NCBI GenBank assembly: GCA_030562195.1
Contig: JAUJPP010000011.1
Location: forward strand, 1,054,001-1,118,000
DNA length: 64,000 bases
Reading direction: 5' to 3'
From: Nipponacmea schrenckii
Taxonomy: Eukaryota > Mollusca > Gastropoda > Lottiidae
Made by a program: the position numbers and the translations under genes. Shown here one piece after another: positions 36,770 to 50,409 of the stretch. Every line of letters begins with the position of its first letter. The stretch's first letter is position 1. The notes under the pieces were generated by a model, which saw nothing but the letters and a program-made list of their open reading frames with translations, had not been told where the DNA came from and made no database searches.

Positions 36770-38696
36770 AATAGTTGCAGCAATTTCACAACATCTCCTG
36801 ACCTTCTGTAGTGGCGACGTGTTGCATAAATATAAAATGGAACATTTTTGCAAAACCGGAAGTGCTGCATTGCAACATACCTAAAAAGTCGGTCAGTGGC
36901 TCTAGAAGTCGCAATTTTCAATCGATTTTCGTCGGGTTTGCATTTTTGGAAACTTGAAATAATTTCCAACAAGATAGCAATTTCAAAATTTAAAAATTCG
37001 AAAATTCCTAGCACACATTTTTTTGCCGTATTTTGCACATTTTTGCAACTTTGCTATTTTCCATCCGATTTATCTAAAAAAAATTGAGTATATGTAGCCC
37101 ATGGAATGATTTCCAAAAAGTAGGTCAAAATTTTTGCGTCACTTCCGGTTTTTGCGAAAAATAGAGTTTTACGTCCGGTTGAATAACTTCCGGTTTTATT
37201 AATGTATGAGATTCAAACTTGTATCATCGGGTAGCCATTAGCCATACAAAAAAGCGAAGAAAATAAAATCAAGGCGGCATGCGCAACTTTCGCCGCCATT
37301 TTGATTTTTCTGAAATTGCACAAATTTAATTCAGACATTATGGCTTATCCGATTGAGATGATTTTGGTGTCAAATGAAAGAACATAAAAATTGCAAAAAA
37401 ACATTGGAAGTCGTTTTTTGAATTTCGCTTTTGCATTTTTGCAACATCCGGTTGAATTTTTTCAAAGTTTGGGGGCTTATTTCTCGTGACCTTGACCTTT
37501 GGTGACCATGACCTTTAGTAGGTCAAAGGTCATTGACCTTGGCTATCAGTTGATACTTTGACCTTTGACCTCCGACGTCTACTTCCGGTTTTATAGCTGC
37601 CCAAAAACAGCGAAATTCGCAACTTTGGACTGCTCTAGAGCGTGACCTAATTAATTTAGAGTGTTATTTTTTTCAGATTCTTAAAGTGCTTTTTGTCCTC
37701 TTTCCAAAGATGTATAACAAAGGTTTTTAAAATGAAAATTGAATTTTTTGATTTTGAAAATAAAAGTACATTATTGACATCTATTAGATGTACAAGCTTC
37801 AAATTTGTAACGTGAATATTCATTTTGAAAGTGATTACATTCATATAAAAAAAATGAGATGGGCGTGGCACATGCGGGTACAATTTCATTTTACCATCTA
37901 TATAGGTCAGCGAATTACGGCTGTAGGAAATAACGTTTTAAAAAAAAGTACCTTGCACACAGATACCTCATTGATTTGGCCAGTGGATCCCGAAAAATCA
38001 GATGCTTCGGCCTGTTTGTTGCAATTTGCAACACTAGCAAAAAGAATCAGTTATTTTTCGAGTTGTGGGGCTTCTTTCTCGTGACCTTGACCTTTGGTGA
38101 CCTTGACCTTTACAAGGTCATAGGTCACGGACTTTGGCTTTCAGTTGACAAATTGATATTTTACCTTCGACGTCTACTTCCGGTGTTATATCTGCCCGAA
38201 AACAGCAAAATATACAACTTTGGACTGCTCTAGAGCGTGACCTAATTAATTTAGAGGGTTATTTTTTTCAGATTCTTAAGGCGCTTTTGTCCACTTTCCA
38301 GCGATGTATAACAAAAAATTTTAAAATAAAAATTTAATTTTTGCACTTTTAAAATTAAAGTACATTTTGTTTTTTTGAAATGTATTTGTGTATATCTCGT
38401 GATCTATTAGCTGTACAAGCTTCAAATTTGTAACGCGATTATATATTTCAAATGTGATTAGATTTACGCCGAAATAAATGAGATGGGCTTTGGCACATCC
38501 GGGTAAACTTCCAATTCTTCACTTATATCGGTCAGCGCTTTACATCTGTAGGAAAAAAAGTTTTTCAAAAAAGTACTTTGCACACAGATACCTCGTTGCT
38601 TTGGCCAGATTCTCCCAGAAAATCAAATGTTTCGGGCTGTTTGTTGCAATTTTGCAACGTTAGCAAAGTCCCACTCTGTGCCACGTGTGGCTCTAG
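36770..38696 (+). mobile_element. e19: Fam1 element, 5' end lost in gap
   Basis: It resumes inside beta (b-type centre), followed by two alpha units and CTAG 38693-38696. The first alpha unit has a deletion of about 50 bp near 37772 relative to e17. The composite site is at 37520-37539. Confidence 0.7.
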
Positions 38697-40087
38697 TTTT
38701 TTTTTTTTTCGAAATTTACACAGGGCACACAGCCTAGGCTGCTATAGTTGCAGCAATTTCACAACTTCTCTACACCTTCTGTTGTGGCGACGTTTCTATT
38801 AAATATAAATTGGAACATTTTTGCAAAACCGGAAGTGCTGCATTGCAACATGCCTAAAAAGTCGGTCAGTGGCTCTAGAAGTCGCATTTTTGGATCGATT
38901 TTCGTCGGGTTTGCATTTTTAGAAACTTGAAATAATTTCCAACAAGATAGCAGTTAAAAAATTTCGAAATTCGAAAATTCGTAGCACACATTTTTTTGCC
39001 GTATTTTGCACATTTTTGCAACTTTGCTATTTTAAGACCGATTGATCTGAAAATTTGGGTGCCTTCAAGTGCCATGAATTTAAAAACATTGGCAGAGTCA
39101 AAAATTTTGCTTCATTTCCGGTTTCAACGTAAAACGGGTTTAAACTTCCGGTTGACCTACTTGTGCTGTAATTGATGTATCGCAACAAAATCTATGTCAA
39201 TCTTAATTAAATTAGAAGACAAAAAAACGAAGAAGAAAAAATCCAGACCGGAAGTGAAACTTTGGCCGCCATCTTGAAATGTCACTTTTTTGTAAAACTC
39301 AAAATGGGGCCTCAGGGTTATGTCTAATTTCCGCGATGTTTACATTTCCTGTAGCTTTAGTCGATTTTGAAAAAAACTGTGGGAGCCGATTTTTTAATTT
39401 CGCTTTTGCAATTTTGCAACATCCGGTTGAATTTTTTCGAAGTTTGAGGGCTTATTTCTCGTGACCTTGACCTTTGGTGACTTTGACCTTTAATAGGTCA
39501 AAGGTCATTGACCTTGGCTATTAGTTGACACTTTGACCTTTGACCTCAGACATCAACTTCCGGTTTTATAGCTGCCTGAAAACAGCAAAATTCGCAACTT
39601 TGGACTGCTCTAGAGCGTGACCTAATTAATTTAGAGTGTTATTTTTTTCAAATTCTTAAGGTACTTTTTAACCTCTTTCCAACAATGTATAACAAAATTT
39701 TTTAAAATGAAAATTGAATTTTTTGATTTTTGAAAATAAAGGTACATTTTGCAGTATTTTCGCTTTTTGAAATGTATGTGTGTATATCTCGTGATCCATA
39801 AGATGTACAAGCTTCAAATTTGTACCGTGAAAATACATTTAGAATGTGATTAGATTCACGCCAAAAAAAAATGAGATGGGCGTGGCACATCCGGGTAAAC
39901 TTCCAATTTGCCATTTATATGGGTCAGCGAATTACGTCTGTAGGAAATAATGTTTTTCAAAAAAGTACTTTGCACACGGATACCTCGTTGCTTTGGCCAC
40001 TTTCTCCCAGAAAATCAGATGTTTCGGCCTGTTTGTTGCAATTTGCGACGTTAGCAAAGTCCCACTCTGTGCCACAAGTGGCTCTAG
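38697..40087 (+). mobile_element. e20: short Fam1 element with one alpha unit
   Basis: No 5' hairpin; T tract 38697-38709 follows the previous CTAG. The body of about 1.37 kb has beta and a single alpha unit, ending with CTAG 40084-40087. Body length and variants match e27. The composite site is at 39495-39514. Confidence 0.75.
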
Positions 40088-42166
40088 TTGTGGGACTTTG
40101 CTTTCAGCAAAGTCCCAGTTTGTTTTCGGTTTGTCAATTCTTTTTTTTTTTTTTTTTTTTTCGAAATTTACACAGGGCACACAGCCTAGGCTGCAATAGT
40201 TGCAGCAATTTCACAACATCTCTAGACCTTCTGTAGTGTCGACGTTTCTAATGAATATAAATTGGTACATTTTTGCAAAACCGGAAGTGCTGCATTGCAA
40301 CATTCCTCAAAAGTCGGTCAGTGGCTCTAGAAGTCGCAATTTTCAATCGATTTTCTTTGGGTTTGCATTTTTGAAAACTTGAAACAATTTTCAACAAGAT
40401 AGCAGTTACAAAATTTCGAAATTCGAAAATTCACAGCACACATTTTTTTGCCGTATTTTGCAAATTTTTGCAACTTTGCTATTTTAAGACGGATTGATCT
40501 GAAAATTTGGGTGCCTTCAAGTGTCATGAATATAAATACATTTGCAGAGTCAAAATTTTTGCTTCATTTTCGGTTTAAGCGTAAAAAGGGTTTAAACTTC
40601 CGGTTGACCTACTTGTGCTGTAATTGATGTATCGCAACAAAATTAATGTCGATCGTAATTAAATTAGAATACAAAAAAACGAAGAAGAAAAAATCTGAAC
40701 CGGAAGTGAAACTTTGGCCGCCATCTTGAAATGTCACTTTTTTGTAAAACTCAAAATGGGGCCTCTACGGTAAGAGTGACTTGTGTGTTATTAGTATTTT
40801 TAGAAAGTCTAAACGATTGCGAAAAAAAGTATGGGAGCCGAATTTTGAATTTCGCTTTTGCATTTTTGCAACATCCGGTTGAATTTTTTCGAAGTTTGGG
40901 GGCTTATTTCTCGTGACCTTGACCTTTGATGACCGTGACCTTTAATAGGTCAAAGGTCATTGACCTTGGCTATCAGTTGATACTTTGAACTTTGACCTCC
41001 GACGTCTACTTCCGGTTTTATAGCTGCCCGAAAACAGCAAAATTCGCAACTTTGGGCTGCTCTAGAGCGTGACCTAATTAATTTAGAGTGTTAATTTTTT
41101 CAGATTCTTAAAGTGCTTTTTGTCCTCTTTCCAACGATATATAACAAAAGTTCGTAAAATGAAAATTGAATTTTTTGATTTTTGCAAAGAAAAGTACATT
41201 TTGCCGTATTTTCGCTTCCTTGAAATGTATGTGTGTATATCTCGTGATCTATTAGCTGTACAAGCTTCAAATTTTTACTGTGAATATACATTTTGAATAT
41301 GATTAGATTCCCCTCCAAAAAAACGAGATGGGCGTGGCACATCCGGGTAAACTTCAAATTTACCATTTATATCGGTCAGCGAATTACGGCTGCAGTAAAT
41401 AACGTTTTTCAAAAAAGTACCTTGCAAACATATATCTCATTACTTTGGCCAGTTTATCCCAAAAAATCAAATGTTTCTGCCTGTTTGTTGCAATTTTGCG
41501 ACATTTGCAAAAAATCAGGTTTTTTTTTAGTTTGGGGGCTTATTTCTAGTGACTTTGACCTTTGGTGACCTTGACCTTTACAAGGTCATTGGTCACTGAC
41601 TTTAGCTATCAGTTGACAATTTGGCATTAGACTTCTGATGTCTATTTCCGGTTTTATAGCTGCTCGAAAGCCCCAAAAATTTTGCAACGTTGGACTGCTC
41701 TAGAGCGTGACCTAATTAATGTAGAGGGTTATTTTTTCCACATTCCCAAGACGCCTTTTGTCCTCTTTCCAGCGATGCACAATAAAAGTTTTTAAAATGA
41801 AAATTTAATTTTTGGACTTTTAAAATTAAAGTACATTTTGCTTTTTTGAAACGTATTTGTGTATATCTCGTGATCTATTAGATGTACAAGCTTTAAATTT
41901 GAACCATGAATATATATTTTGTATGAGATTAGATTTACGCAAAAGTAAATTAGATGGGCGTGGCACATACGGGTAAACTTCCAATTTACCAGTTATATCG
42001 GTCAGCGCTTTACATCTGTAGGAAATAACATTTTTCCAAAAAATTCTTTGCACACAGATACCTCGTTGCTTTGGCCAGTTTCTCCCAGAAAATCAGATGT
42101 TTCGGCCTGTTTGTTGCAATTTTGCAACGTTAGCAAAGTCCCACTCTGTGCCACGTGTGGCTCTAG
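40088..42166 (+). mobile_element. e21: complete Fam1 element
   Basis: H1 40091-40117 (TTC loop), T tract to 40161, two alpha units, CTAG 42163-42166. The composite site is at 40947-40966. It is nearly the same as e15 and e28. Confidence 0.75.
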
Positions 42167-42212
42167 TTGTGGGACTTTGCTTTCAGCAAAGTCCCAGTTT
42201 GTTTTCGAAATG

Positions 42213-42244
<32 letters not shown>

Positions 42245-44260
42245 CGATTTTTCCACACCTTCCTGCTCTTAAACTACAGTAGTTGCAGCAACCATTCAAA
42301 TTTCCTAGACCTTCTGTAGTGGCAAAAAAGTTAATGAATATAAATTGGAACATTTTTGCAAAACCAGAAGTGAAACAGTGCAACATTTGCAAAAAACAGT
42401 TTTTCGGCTCTAGAAGGCACAATTTTGGCCCGATTTTCAACGGGTTTTCTTTTTCAGAATCTACATACAATATCCAATAGGATAGCAGTTAAAGAAATTC
42501 GAATTTCGAAAATTCGTAGCAGACAATCTTTTGCCGTATTTTCGAATTTTTTTACCATTTTTTAAATTTCTGTCCGATTAAGTTCCAATTTTAGGTGCTA
42601 AGAGAGACTATAAATCTGAACAAAATGACATTGTCAAATATTTTGCGTCACTTCCGGTTTAAGCTCAAAAAGGGTTCAAAGTTGAAATCTCAGATTTTCG
42701 GTCTACTTCCGGTCTAATTGTCACGGGTCATTGAAACTTGTGTTGAACAATATCTTTTTAAAAAAACTGGCCGATTTAAAAAAAAAATCCAGACCGGAAG
42801 TAAAACTTTGACCGCCATCTTGAAATGTCACTTTTTTGTAAAACTCAAAATGGGGCCTCTACGGTAAGAGCGATTTGTGTGATGTTTATATTTCTGGAAA
42901 GCTTAGTCGATTGCGAAAAAAATGTTGGAAATCGATTTTTGAATTTTGCTTTTGCTTTTTTGCAAAATCCGGTTGAATTTTTTCAAAGTTTGGGGGCTTA
43001 TTTCTCGTGACCTTGACCTTTGACGACCTTGACCTTTAGTAGGTCAAAGGTCATTGACCTTGGCTATCAGTTGATACTTTGAACTTTGACCTCCGACGTC
43101 TACTTCCGGTTTTATAGCTGCCCGAAAACAGCAAAATTCGCAACTTTGGGCTGCTCTAGAGCGTGACCTAATTAATTTTGAGTGTTAATTTTTTCAGATT
43201 CTTTCATTGTTTTTTGTCCTCGTTCAAATGATATTAACAAAAGTTTGTAAAATGAAAATTGAAGTTTTTGATTTTTGCAAAGAAAAGTAAATTTTGCCGT
43301 ATTTTCGCTTGTTTGAAATGTATGTGTGTATATCTCGTGATCTATTAGCTGTACAAGCTTCAAATTTTTACTGTGAATATACATTTTGAATATGATTAGA
43401 TTCCCCTCCAAAAAAACGAGATGGGCGTGGCACATCCGGGTGAACTTCAAATTTACCATTTATATCGGTCAGCGAATTACGGCTGCAGTAAATAACGTTT
43501 TTCAAAAAAGTACCTTGCATACATATATCCCATTACTTTGGCCAGTTTATCCCAAAAATCAAATGTTTCTGCCTGTTTGTTGCAATTTTGCGACATTTGC
43601 AAAAAATCAGTTTTTTTTTTTTGTTTGGGGGCTTATTTCTAGTGACTTTGACCTTTGGTGACCTTGACCTTTACAAGGTCATTGGTCACTGACTTTAGCC
43701 ATCAGTTGACAATTTGGCATTAGACTTCTGACGTCTATTTCCGGTTTTATAGCTGCTCGAAAGCAGCAAAATTTGCAATGTTGGACTGCTCTAGAGCGTG
43801 ACCTAATTAATTTAGAGGGTTATTTTTTTCACATTCCGAAGGCGCCTTTTGTCCTCTTTCCAGCGATGCACAACAAAAGTTTTTAAAATGAAAATTTAAT
43901 TTTTGGACTTATAAAATTAAAGTACATTTTTCTTTTTTGAAACGTATTTGTGTATATCTCGTGATCTATTATTAGATGTACAAGCTTCAAATTTGTACCA
44001 TGAATATATATTTTGTATGAGATCAGATTTACGCAAAAGTAAATTAGATGGACGTGGCACATACGGGTAAACTTCCAATTTACCAGTTATATCGGTCAGC
44101 GCTTTACATCTATAGGAAATAACATTTTTCCAAAAAATTCTTTGCACACAGATACCTTGTTGCTTTGGCCAGTTTCTCCCAGAAAATCAGATGTTTCGGC
44201 CTGTTTGTTGCAATTTTGCAACGTTAGCAAAGTTCCACTCTGTGCCACGTGTGGCTCTAG
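42167..44260 (+). mobile_element. e22: Fam1 element with a third beta type
   Basis: H1 42170-42196, a T tract of about 30 nt to 42244, then a beta 5' half (about 42245-42830) unlike both a- and b-type betas, although the flanks and both alpha units are ordinary Fam1. It still carries CTTCCGGTTTAAG and the AGACCGGAAG box. The composite site is at 43041-43060; CTAG 44257-44260. Confidence 0.7.
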
Positions 44261-46278
44261 TTTTTTTTTTTTTTTTTTGAAATTTACACAGGGCACACAG
44301 CCAAGGCTGCAATAGTTGCAGCAATTTCACAACATCTCTACACCTTCTGTAGTGGCGACGTGTTGCATAAATATAAAATGGAACATTTTTGCAAAACCGG
44401 AAGTGCTGCATTGCAACATACCTAAAAAGTCGGTCAGTTGCTCTAGAAGTCGCAATTTTCAATCGATTTTTTTCGGGTTTGCATTTTTGAAAACTTGAAA
44501 CAATTTCCAACAAGATAGCAGTTACAAAATTTCGAAATTCGAAAATTCATAGCACACATTTTTTTGCCGTATTTTGCACATTTTTGCAACTTTGCTATTT
44601 CAAGACCGATTGATCTGAAAATTTGGGTGCCTTCAAGTGTTACGAATATGAAAACATTGGCAGAGTCAAAATTTTTGCTGCATTTCCGGTTTCAGCGTAA
44701 AAAGGGGTTAAACTTCCGGTTGACCTACTTGTGCTGTAACTGATGAATCGTAACAAAATTTATGTCAATCTTAATTGAATTAGAAGACAAAAAAACGAAG
44801 AAGAAAAAATTCGGACCGGAAGTAAAACTTTGGCCGCCATCTTGAAATGTCACTTTTTTGTAAAACTCAAAATGGGGCCTCTACGGTCAGAGCGATTTGT
44901 GTGATGTTTATATTTCTGGAAAGCTTAGTCGATTGCGATCAAAATGTTGGAAATCGATTTTTGAATTTTGCTTTTGCATTTTTGCAACATCCGGTTGAAT
45001 TTTTTCGAAGTTTGGGGGCTTATTTCTCGTGACCTTGACCTTTGATGACCATGACCTTTAGTAGGTCAAAGGTCGTTGACCTTAGCTATCAGTTAATACT
45101 TTGAACTTTGACCTCCGACGTCTACTTCCGGTTTTATAGCTGCCCGAAAACAGCAAAATTCGCAACTTTGGGCTGCTCTAGAGCGTGACCTAATTAATTT
45201 AGAGTGTTAATTTTTTCAGATTCTTAGATTGTTTTTTGTCCTCTTTCCAACGATATATAACAAAAGTTTGTAAAAAAATTGAAGTTTTTGATTTTTGCAA
45301 AGATAAGTAGATTTTGACATATATTCGCTTGTTTGAAATGTATGTGTGTATATCTCGTGATCTATTAGCTGTACAAGCTTCAAATTTGTACCGTGAATAT
45401 ACATTTTGAATATGATTAGATTCCTCTCCAAAAAAACGAGATGGGCGTGGCACATCCGGGTGAACTTCAAGTTTTCCATTTATATCGGTCAGCGAATTAC
45501 GGCTGCAGGAAATAACGTTTTTCAAAAAAGTACCTTGCATACATATATCTCAATACTTTGGCCACTTTATCCCAAAAAATCAAATGATTCTGTCTGTTTG
45601 TTGCAATTTTGCGACATTTGCAAAAAAAAAAAGATTTTCTTTAGTTTGGGGGCTTATTTCTAGTGATCTTGACCTTTGGTGACCTTGACCTTTACAAGGT
45701 CATTGGTCACTGACTTTGGCTATCAGTTGACAATTTGACATTTGGCTTCCGACGTCTACTTCCGGTTTTATAGCTGCCCGAAAACAGCAAAATTCGCAAC
45801 TTTGGACTGCTCTATAGCGTGACCTAATTAATTTAGAAGGTTATTTTTTTCAGATTCTTAAGGCGCCTTTTGTCCTCTTTTCAGCGATGTACAACAAAAG
45901 TTTTCAAAATGAAAATTTAATTTTTGCACTTTTAAAACTAAAGTACATTTTCCTTTTTTGAAAGGTATGTGTGTATATCTCGCGATCTATTAGATGTACA
46001 AGCTTTAAATTTGTACCATGAGTATACATTTCGAATGTGATTAGATTTACGCAAAAGTAAATTAGATGGGCGTGGCACATACGGGTAAACTTCCAATTTA
46101 CCAGTTATATCGGTCAGCGCTTTACATCTGTAGGAAATAACGTTTTTCCAAAAAATTCTTTGCACACAGATACCTCGTTGCTTTGGCCAGTTTCTCCCAG
46201 AAAATCAGATGTTTCGGCCTGTTTGTTGCAATTTTGCAACGTTAGCAAAGTCCCACTCTGTGCCACGTGTGGCTCTAG
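44261..46278 (+). mobile_element. e23: Fam1 element without a 5' hairpin
   Basis: T tract 44261-44278 directly after CTAG, then beta (a-type), two alpha units, CTAG 46275-46278. The composite receptor site has one change (GGTCGTTGACC near 45071). Confidence 0.75.
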
Positions 46279-48270
46279 TTTTTTTTTTTCGAAATTTACA
46301 CACCTCACTGCGCCTAGACTGCAATAGTTATAACATTGTCTCAACTTCTCTAGACCTTCTGTAGTGGCGACGTGTTGCATAAATATAAAATGGAACATTT
46401 TTGCAAAACCGGAAGTGCTACATTGCAACATGTCTAAAAAGTCGGTCAGTGGCGCTAGAAGTCGCAATTTTTGATCGATTTTCTTCGGGTTTGCATTTTT
46501 GAAAACTTGAAACAATTTCCAACAAGATAGCAGTTAAAAAATTTCGAAATTCGGAAATTAATAGCATACATTTTTTTGCCGTATTTTGCACATTTTTGCA
46601 ACTTTGCTATTTTAAGACCGATTAATCTGAAAATTTGGGTGCCTTCAAGTATCACGAATATAAAAACATTGGCAGAGTCAAAATTTTGGCTTCATTTCCG
46701 GTTTCAACGTAAAAAGGGTTTAAACTTCCGGTTGACCTACTTGTGCTGTAATTGATGTATCGCAACAAAATTTATGTCAATCTTAATTAAATTAGAAGAC
46801 AAAAAAACGAAGAAGAAAAAATCCGAACCGGAAGTGAAACTTTGGCCGCCATCTTGAAATGTTACTTTTTTGTAAAAGTAAAAATGGGGCCTCAGGGTTA
46901 TGCCTAATTTCTGCGATAATTACATTTCTGGAATCCTCAGTCAATTGCGAAAAAAACATTGCGAGCCGATTTTTGAATTTCGCTTTTGCATTTTTGCAAC
47001 ATCCGGTTGAATTTTTTCGAAGTTTGGGGGCTTATTTCTCGTGACCTTGACCTTTGGTGACCGTGACCTTTAGTAGGTCAAAGACCATTGACCTTGGAAA
47101 TCAGTTGATACTTTGACCTTTGACCTCCAACGTCTACTTCCGGTTTTATAGCTGCCCGAAAACAGCAAAATTCGCAACTTTGGGTAGCTCTAGAGCGTGA
47201 CCTAATTAATTTAGAGCGTTATTTTCTCCAGATTCTTAATGCACTTTTTGTCCTCTTTCCAGCGATATATAACAAAAGTTTGTAAAATGAAAATTGAACT
47301 TTTTGATTTTTGAACATAACAGTACAATTTGCTGTATTTACGTTTGTTTGAAATGTATGTGTGTATATCTCGTGATCTATTGAATGTACAAACTTCAAAT
47401 TTGTACCGTGAATATAGATTTTGAATGTGATTAGATTCACGCTAAAAAAATGAGATGGGCGTGGCACATCCGGGTAAATTTCGAAATTACCCTTTTCATG
47501 GGTCAGCGAATTACGTCTGTAGGAAAAAGCGTTTTTTTTTTAAGTACTTTGCACACAGATACCTCATTGCTTTGGCCAGTTCATCCCAGAAAATCAGATG
47601 ATTCGGCCTATTTGTTGCAATTTCTCGACAATAGCAAACCGGTTAATTTTGGAAGCTTATTTCTCATGACCTTGACCATTGGTGACCTTGAGCGTTTCTA
47701 GGTCAAAGGTCATTGACCTTATCTATCATTTAATACTTTGACATTTGACCTCCGACGTCAACTTCCGGTTTTATAGCTGCCCGAAAACAGCAAAATTCAC
47801 AAATTTGGACTGCTCTAGAGCGTGACCTAATTAATTTAGAGGGTTATTTTTTTCAGATTCTTAAGGCACTTTTTGTCCACTTTCCAGCAATGAATAACAA
47901 AAGTTTTTAAAATGAAAATTTAATTTTTGCACTTTTAAAATTAAAGTACATTTTGCTTTTTTGAAATGTATTTGTGCATATCTCGTGATCTATTAGATGT
48001 TCAAGCTTCAAATTTGTACCGTTAATATACATTTCAAATATGATTAGATTTACGCCAAAATAAATGAGATGGGCGTGGCACATCCGGGTAAACTTACAAT
48101 TTTTCATTTATGTCGGTCAGCGCTCTACGTCTGTAGGAAATAACGTTTTTCAAAAGGTACTTTGCACACAGATACATCGTTGCTTTGGCCAGTTTCTCCC
48201 AGAAAATCAAATGCTTCGGGCTGTTTGTTGCAATTTTGCAACGTTAGCAAAGTCCCACTCTGTGCCACGT
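46279..48270 (+). mobile_element. e24: Fam1 element with deleted 3' end
   Basis: T tract 46279-46289, beta, two alpha units. The 3' end breaks at GCCACGT (about 48264-48270) and joins the second arm of the next H1, so half of the 3' hairpin, the CTAG and the first arm of H1 are missing. The composite site is also mutated (CAAAGACCATTGACC near 47080). Confidence 0.7.
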
Positions 48271-48292
48271 GTCCCAGTTTGTTTTCGGTTTG

Positions 48293-48335
<43 letters not shown>

Positions 48336-50330
48336 CGAAATTTACACAGGGCACACAGCCTAGGCTGCAATAGTTGCAGCAATTTCACAACTTCTCTACA
48401 CCTTCTGTTGTGGCGAAGTTTCTATTAAATATAAATTGGAACAATTTTGCAAAACCGGAAGTGCTGCATTGCAACATGTCTAAAAAGTCGGTCAGTGGCT
48501 CTAGAACTCGCATTTTTGGACCGATTTTCGTCGGGTTTGCATTTTTGAAAACTTGAAACAATTTCCAACAAGATAGCAGTTACAAAATTTCGAAATTCGA
48601 AAATTCATAGCACACATTTTTTCGCCGTATTTTGCACATTTTTGCAACTTTGCTATTTTTAGACCGATTGATCTGAAAATTTGGGTGCCTTCAAGTGTCA
48701 CGAATATGAAAACAGAGTCAAAATTTTTGCTTCATTTCCGATGCCAACGTAAAACGGGTTTAAACTTCCGGTTGACCTACTTGTGCTGTAATTGATGTAT
48801 CGCAACAAAATTTATGTCAATCCTAATTAAATTAGAAGACAAAAAAACGAAGCAGAAAAAATCCGGACCGGAAGTAAAACATTGGCCGCCATCTTGAAAT
48901 GTCACTTTTTTGTAAAACTCAAAATGGGGCCTCTACGGTAAGAGCGATTTGTGTGATGTTTATATTTCTGGAAAGCTTAGTCGATTGCGATCAAAATGTT
49001 GGAAATCGATTTTTGAATTTTGCTTTTGCTTTTTTGCAACATCCGGTTGAATTTTTTCGAAGTTTGGGGGCTTATTTCTCGTGACCTTCACCTTTGGTGA
49101 CCATGACCTTTAGTAGGTCAAAGGTCATTGACCTTGGCTATCAGTTGATACTTTTAACTTTGACCTCCGACGTCTACTTCCGGTTTTATAGCTGCCCGAA
49201 AACAGCAAAATTCGCAACTTTGGGCTGCTCCAGAGCGTGACCTAATTAATTTAGAGTGTTAATTTTTTCAGATTCTTAGATTGTTTTTTGTCCTCTTTCC
49301 AACGATATTGAACAAAAGTTTGTAAAATGAAAATTGAATTTTTTGATTTTTGCAAAGAAAAGTACATTTTGCCGTTTTTTCGCTTCCTTGAAATGTTTGT
49401 GTGTATATCTCGTGATCTATCAGCTGTACAAGCTTCAAATTTTTACTGTGAATATACATTTTGAATATGATTAGATTCCCCTCCAAAAAGACGAGATGGG
49501 CGTGGCACATCCGGGTGAACTTCAAATTTACCATTTATATCGGTCAGCGAATTACGGCTGCAGTAAATAACGTTTTTCAAAAAAGTACCTTGCATACATA
49601 TATCTCATTACTTTGGCCAGTTTATCCCAAAAAATCAAATGTTTCTGCCTGTTTGTTGCAATTTTGCGACATTTGCAAAAAATCAGTTTTTTTTAGTTTG
49701 GGGGCTTATTTCTAGTGACTTTGACCTTTGGTGACCTTGACCTTTACAAGGTCATTGGTCACTGACTTTAGCTATCAGTTGACAATTTGGCATAAGACTT
49801 CTGACGTCTATTTCCGGTTTTATAGCTGCTCGAAAGCAGCAAAATTTGCAAAGTTGGACTGCTCTAGAGCGTGACCTAATTAATTTAGAGGGTTATTTTT
49901 TTCACATTCCGAAGGCGCCTTTTGTCCTCTTTCCAGCGATGCACAACAAAAGTTTTTAAAATGAAAATTTAATTTTTGGACTTTTAAAATTAAAGTACAT
50001 TTTGCTTTTTTGAAACGTATTTGTGTATATCTCGTGATCTATTAGATGTACAAGCTTCAAATTTGTACCATGAATATATATTTTGTATGAGATTAGATTT
50101 ACGCAAAAGTAAATTAGATGGGCGTGGCACATACGGGTAAACTTCCAATTTACCAGTTATATCGGTCAGCGCTTTACATCTGTAGAAAATAACATTTTTC
50201 CAAAAAATTCTTTGCACACAGATACCTCGTTGCTTTGGCCAGTTTCTCCCAGAAAATCAGATGTTTCGGCCTGTTTGTTGCAATTTTGCAACGTTAGCAA
50301 AGTCCCACTCTGTGCCACGTGTGGCTCTAG
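48271..50330 (+). mobile_element. e25: Fam1 element with half a 5' hairpin
   Basis: Only the right arm of H1 is left (TCCCA at about 48272), followed by the TTTGTTTTCG box and a T tract of about 41 nt to 48335. Beta (a-type), two alpha units and an intact 3' end with CTAG 50327-50330 follow. The composite site is at 49115-49134. It is very close to e12 and e18. Confidence 0.7.
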
Positions 50331-50375
50331 TTGTGGGACTTTGCTACCGCAAAGTCCCAGTTTGTTTTCGGTTTG

Positions 50376-50409
<34 letters not shown>

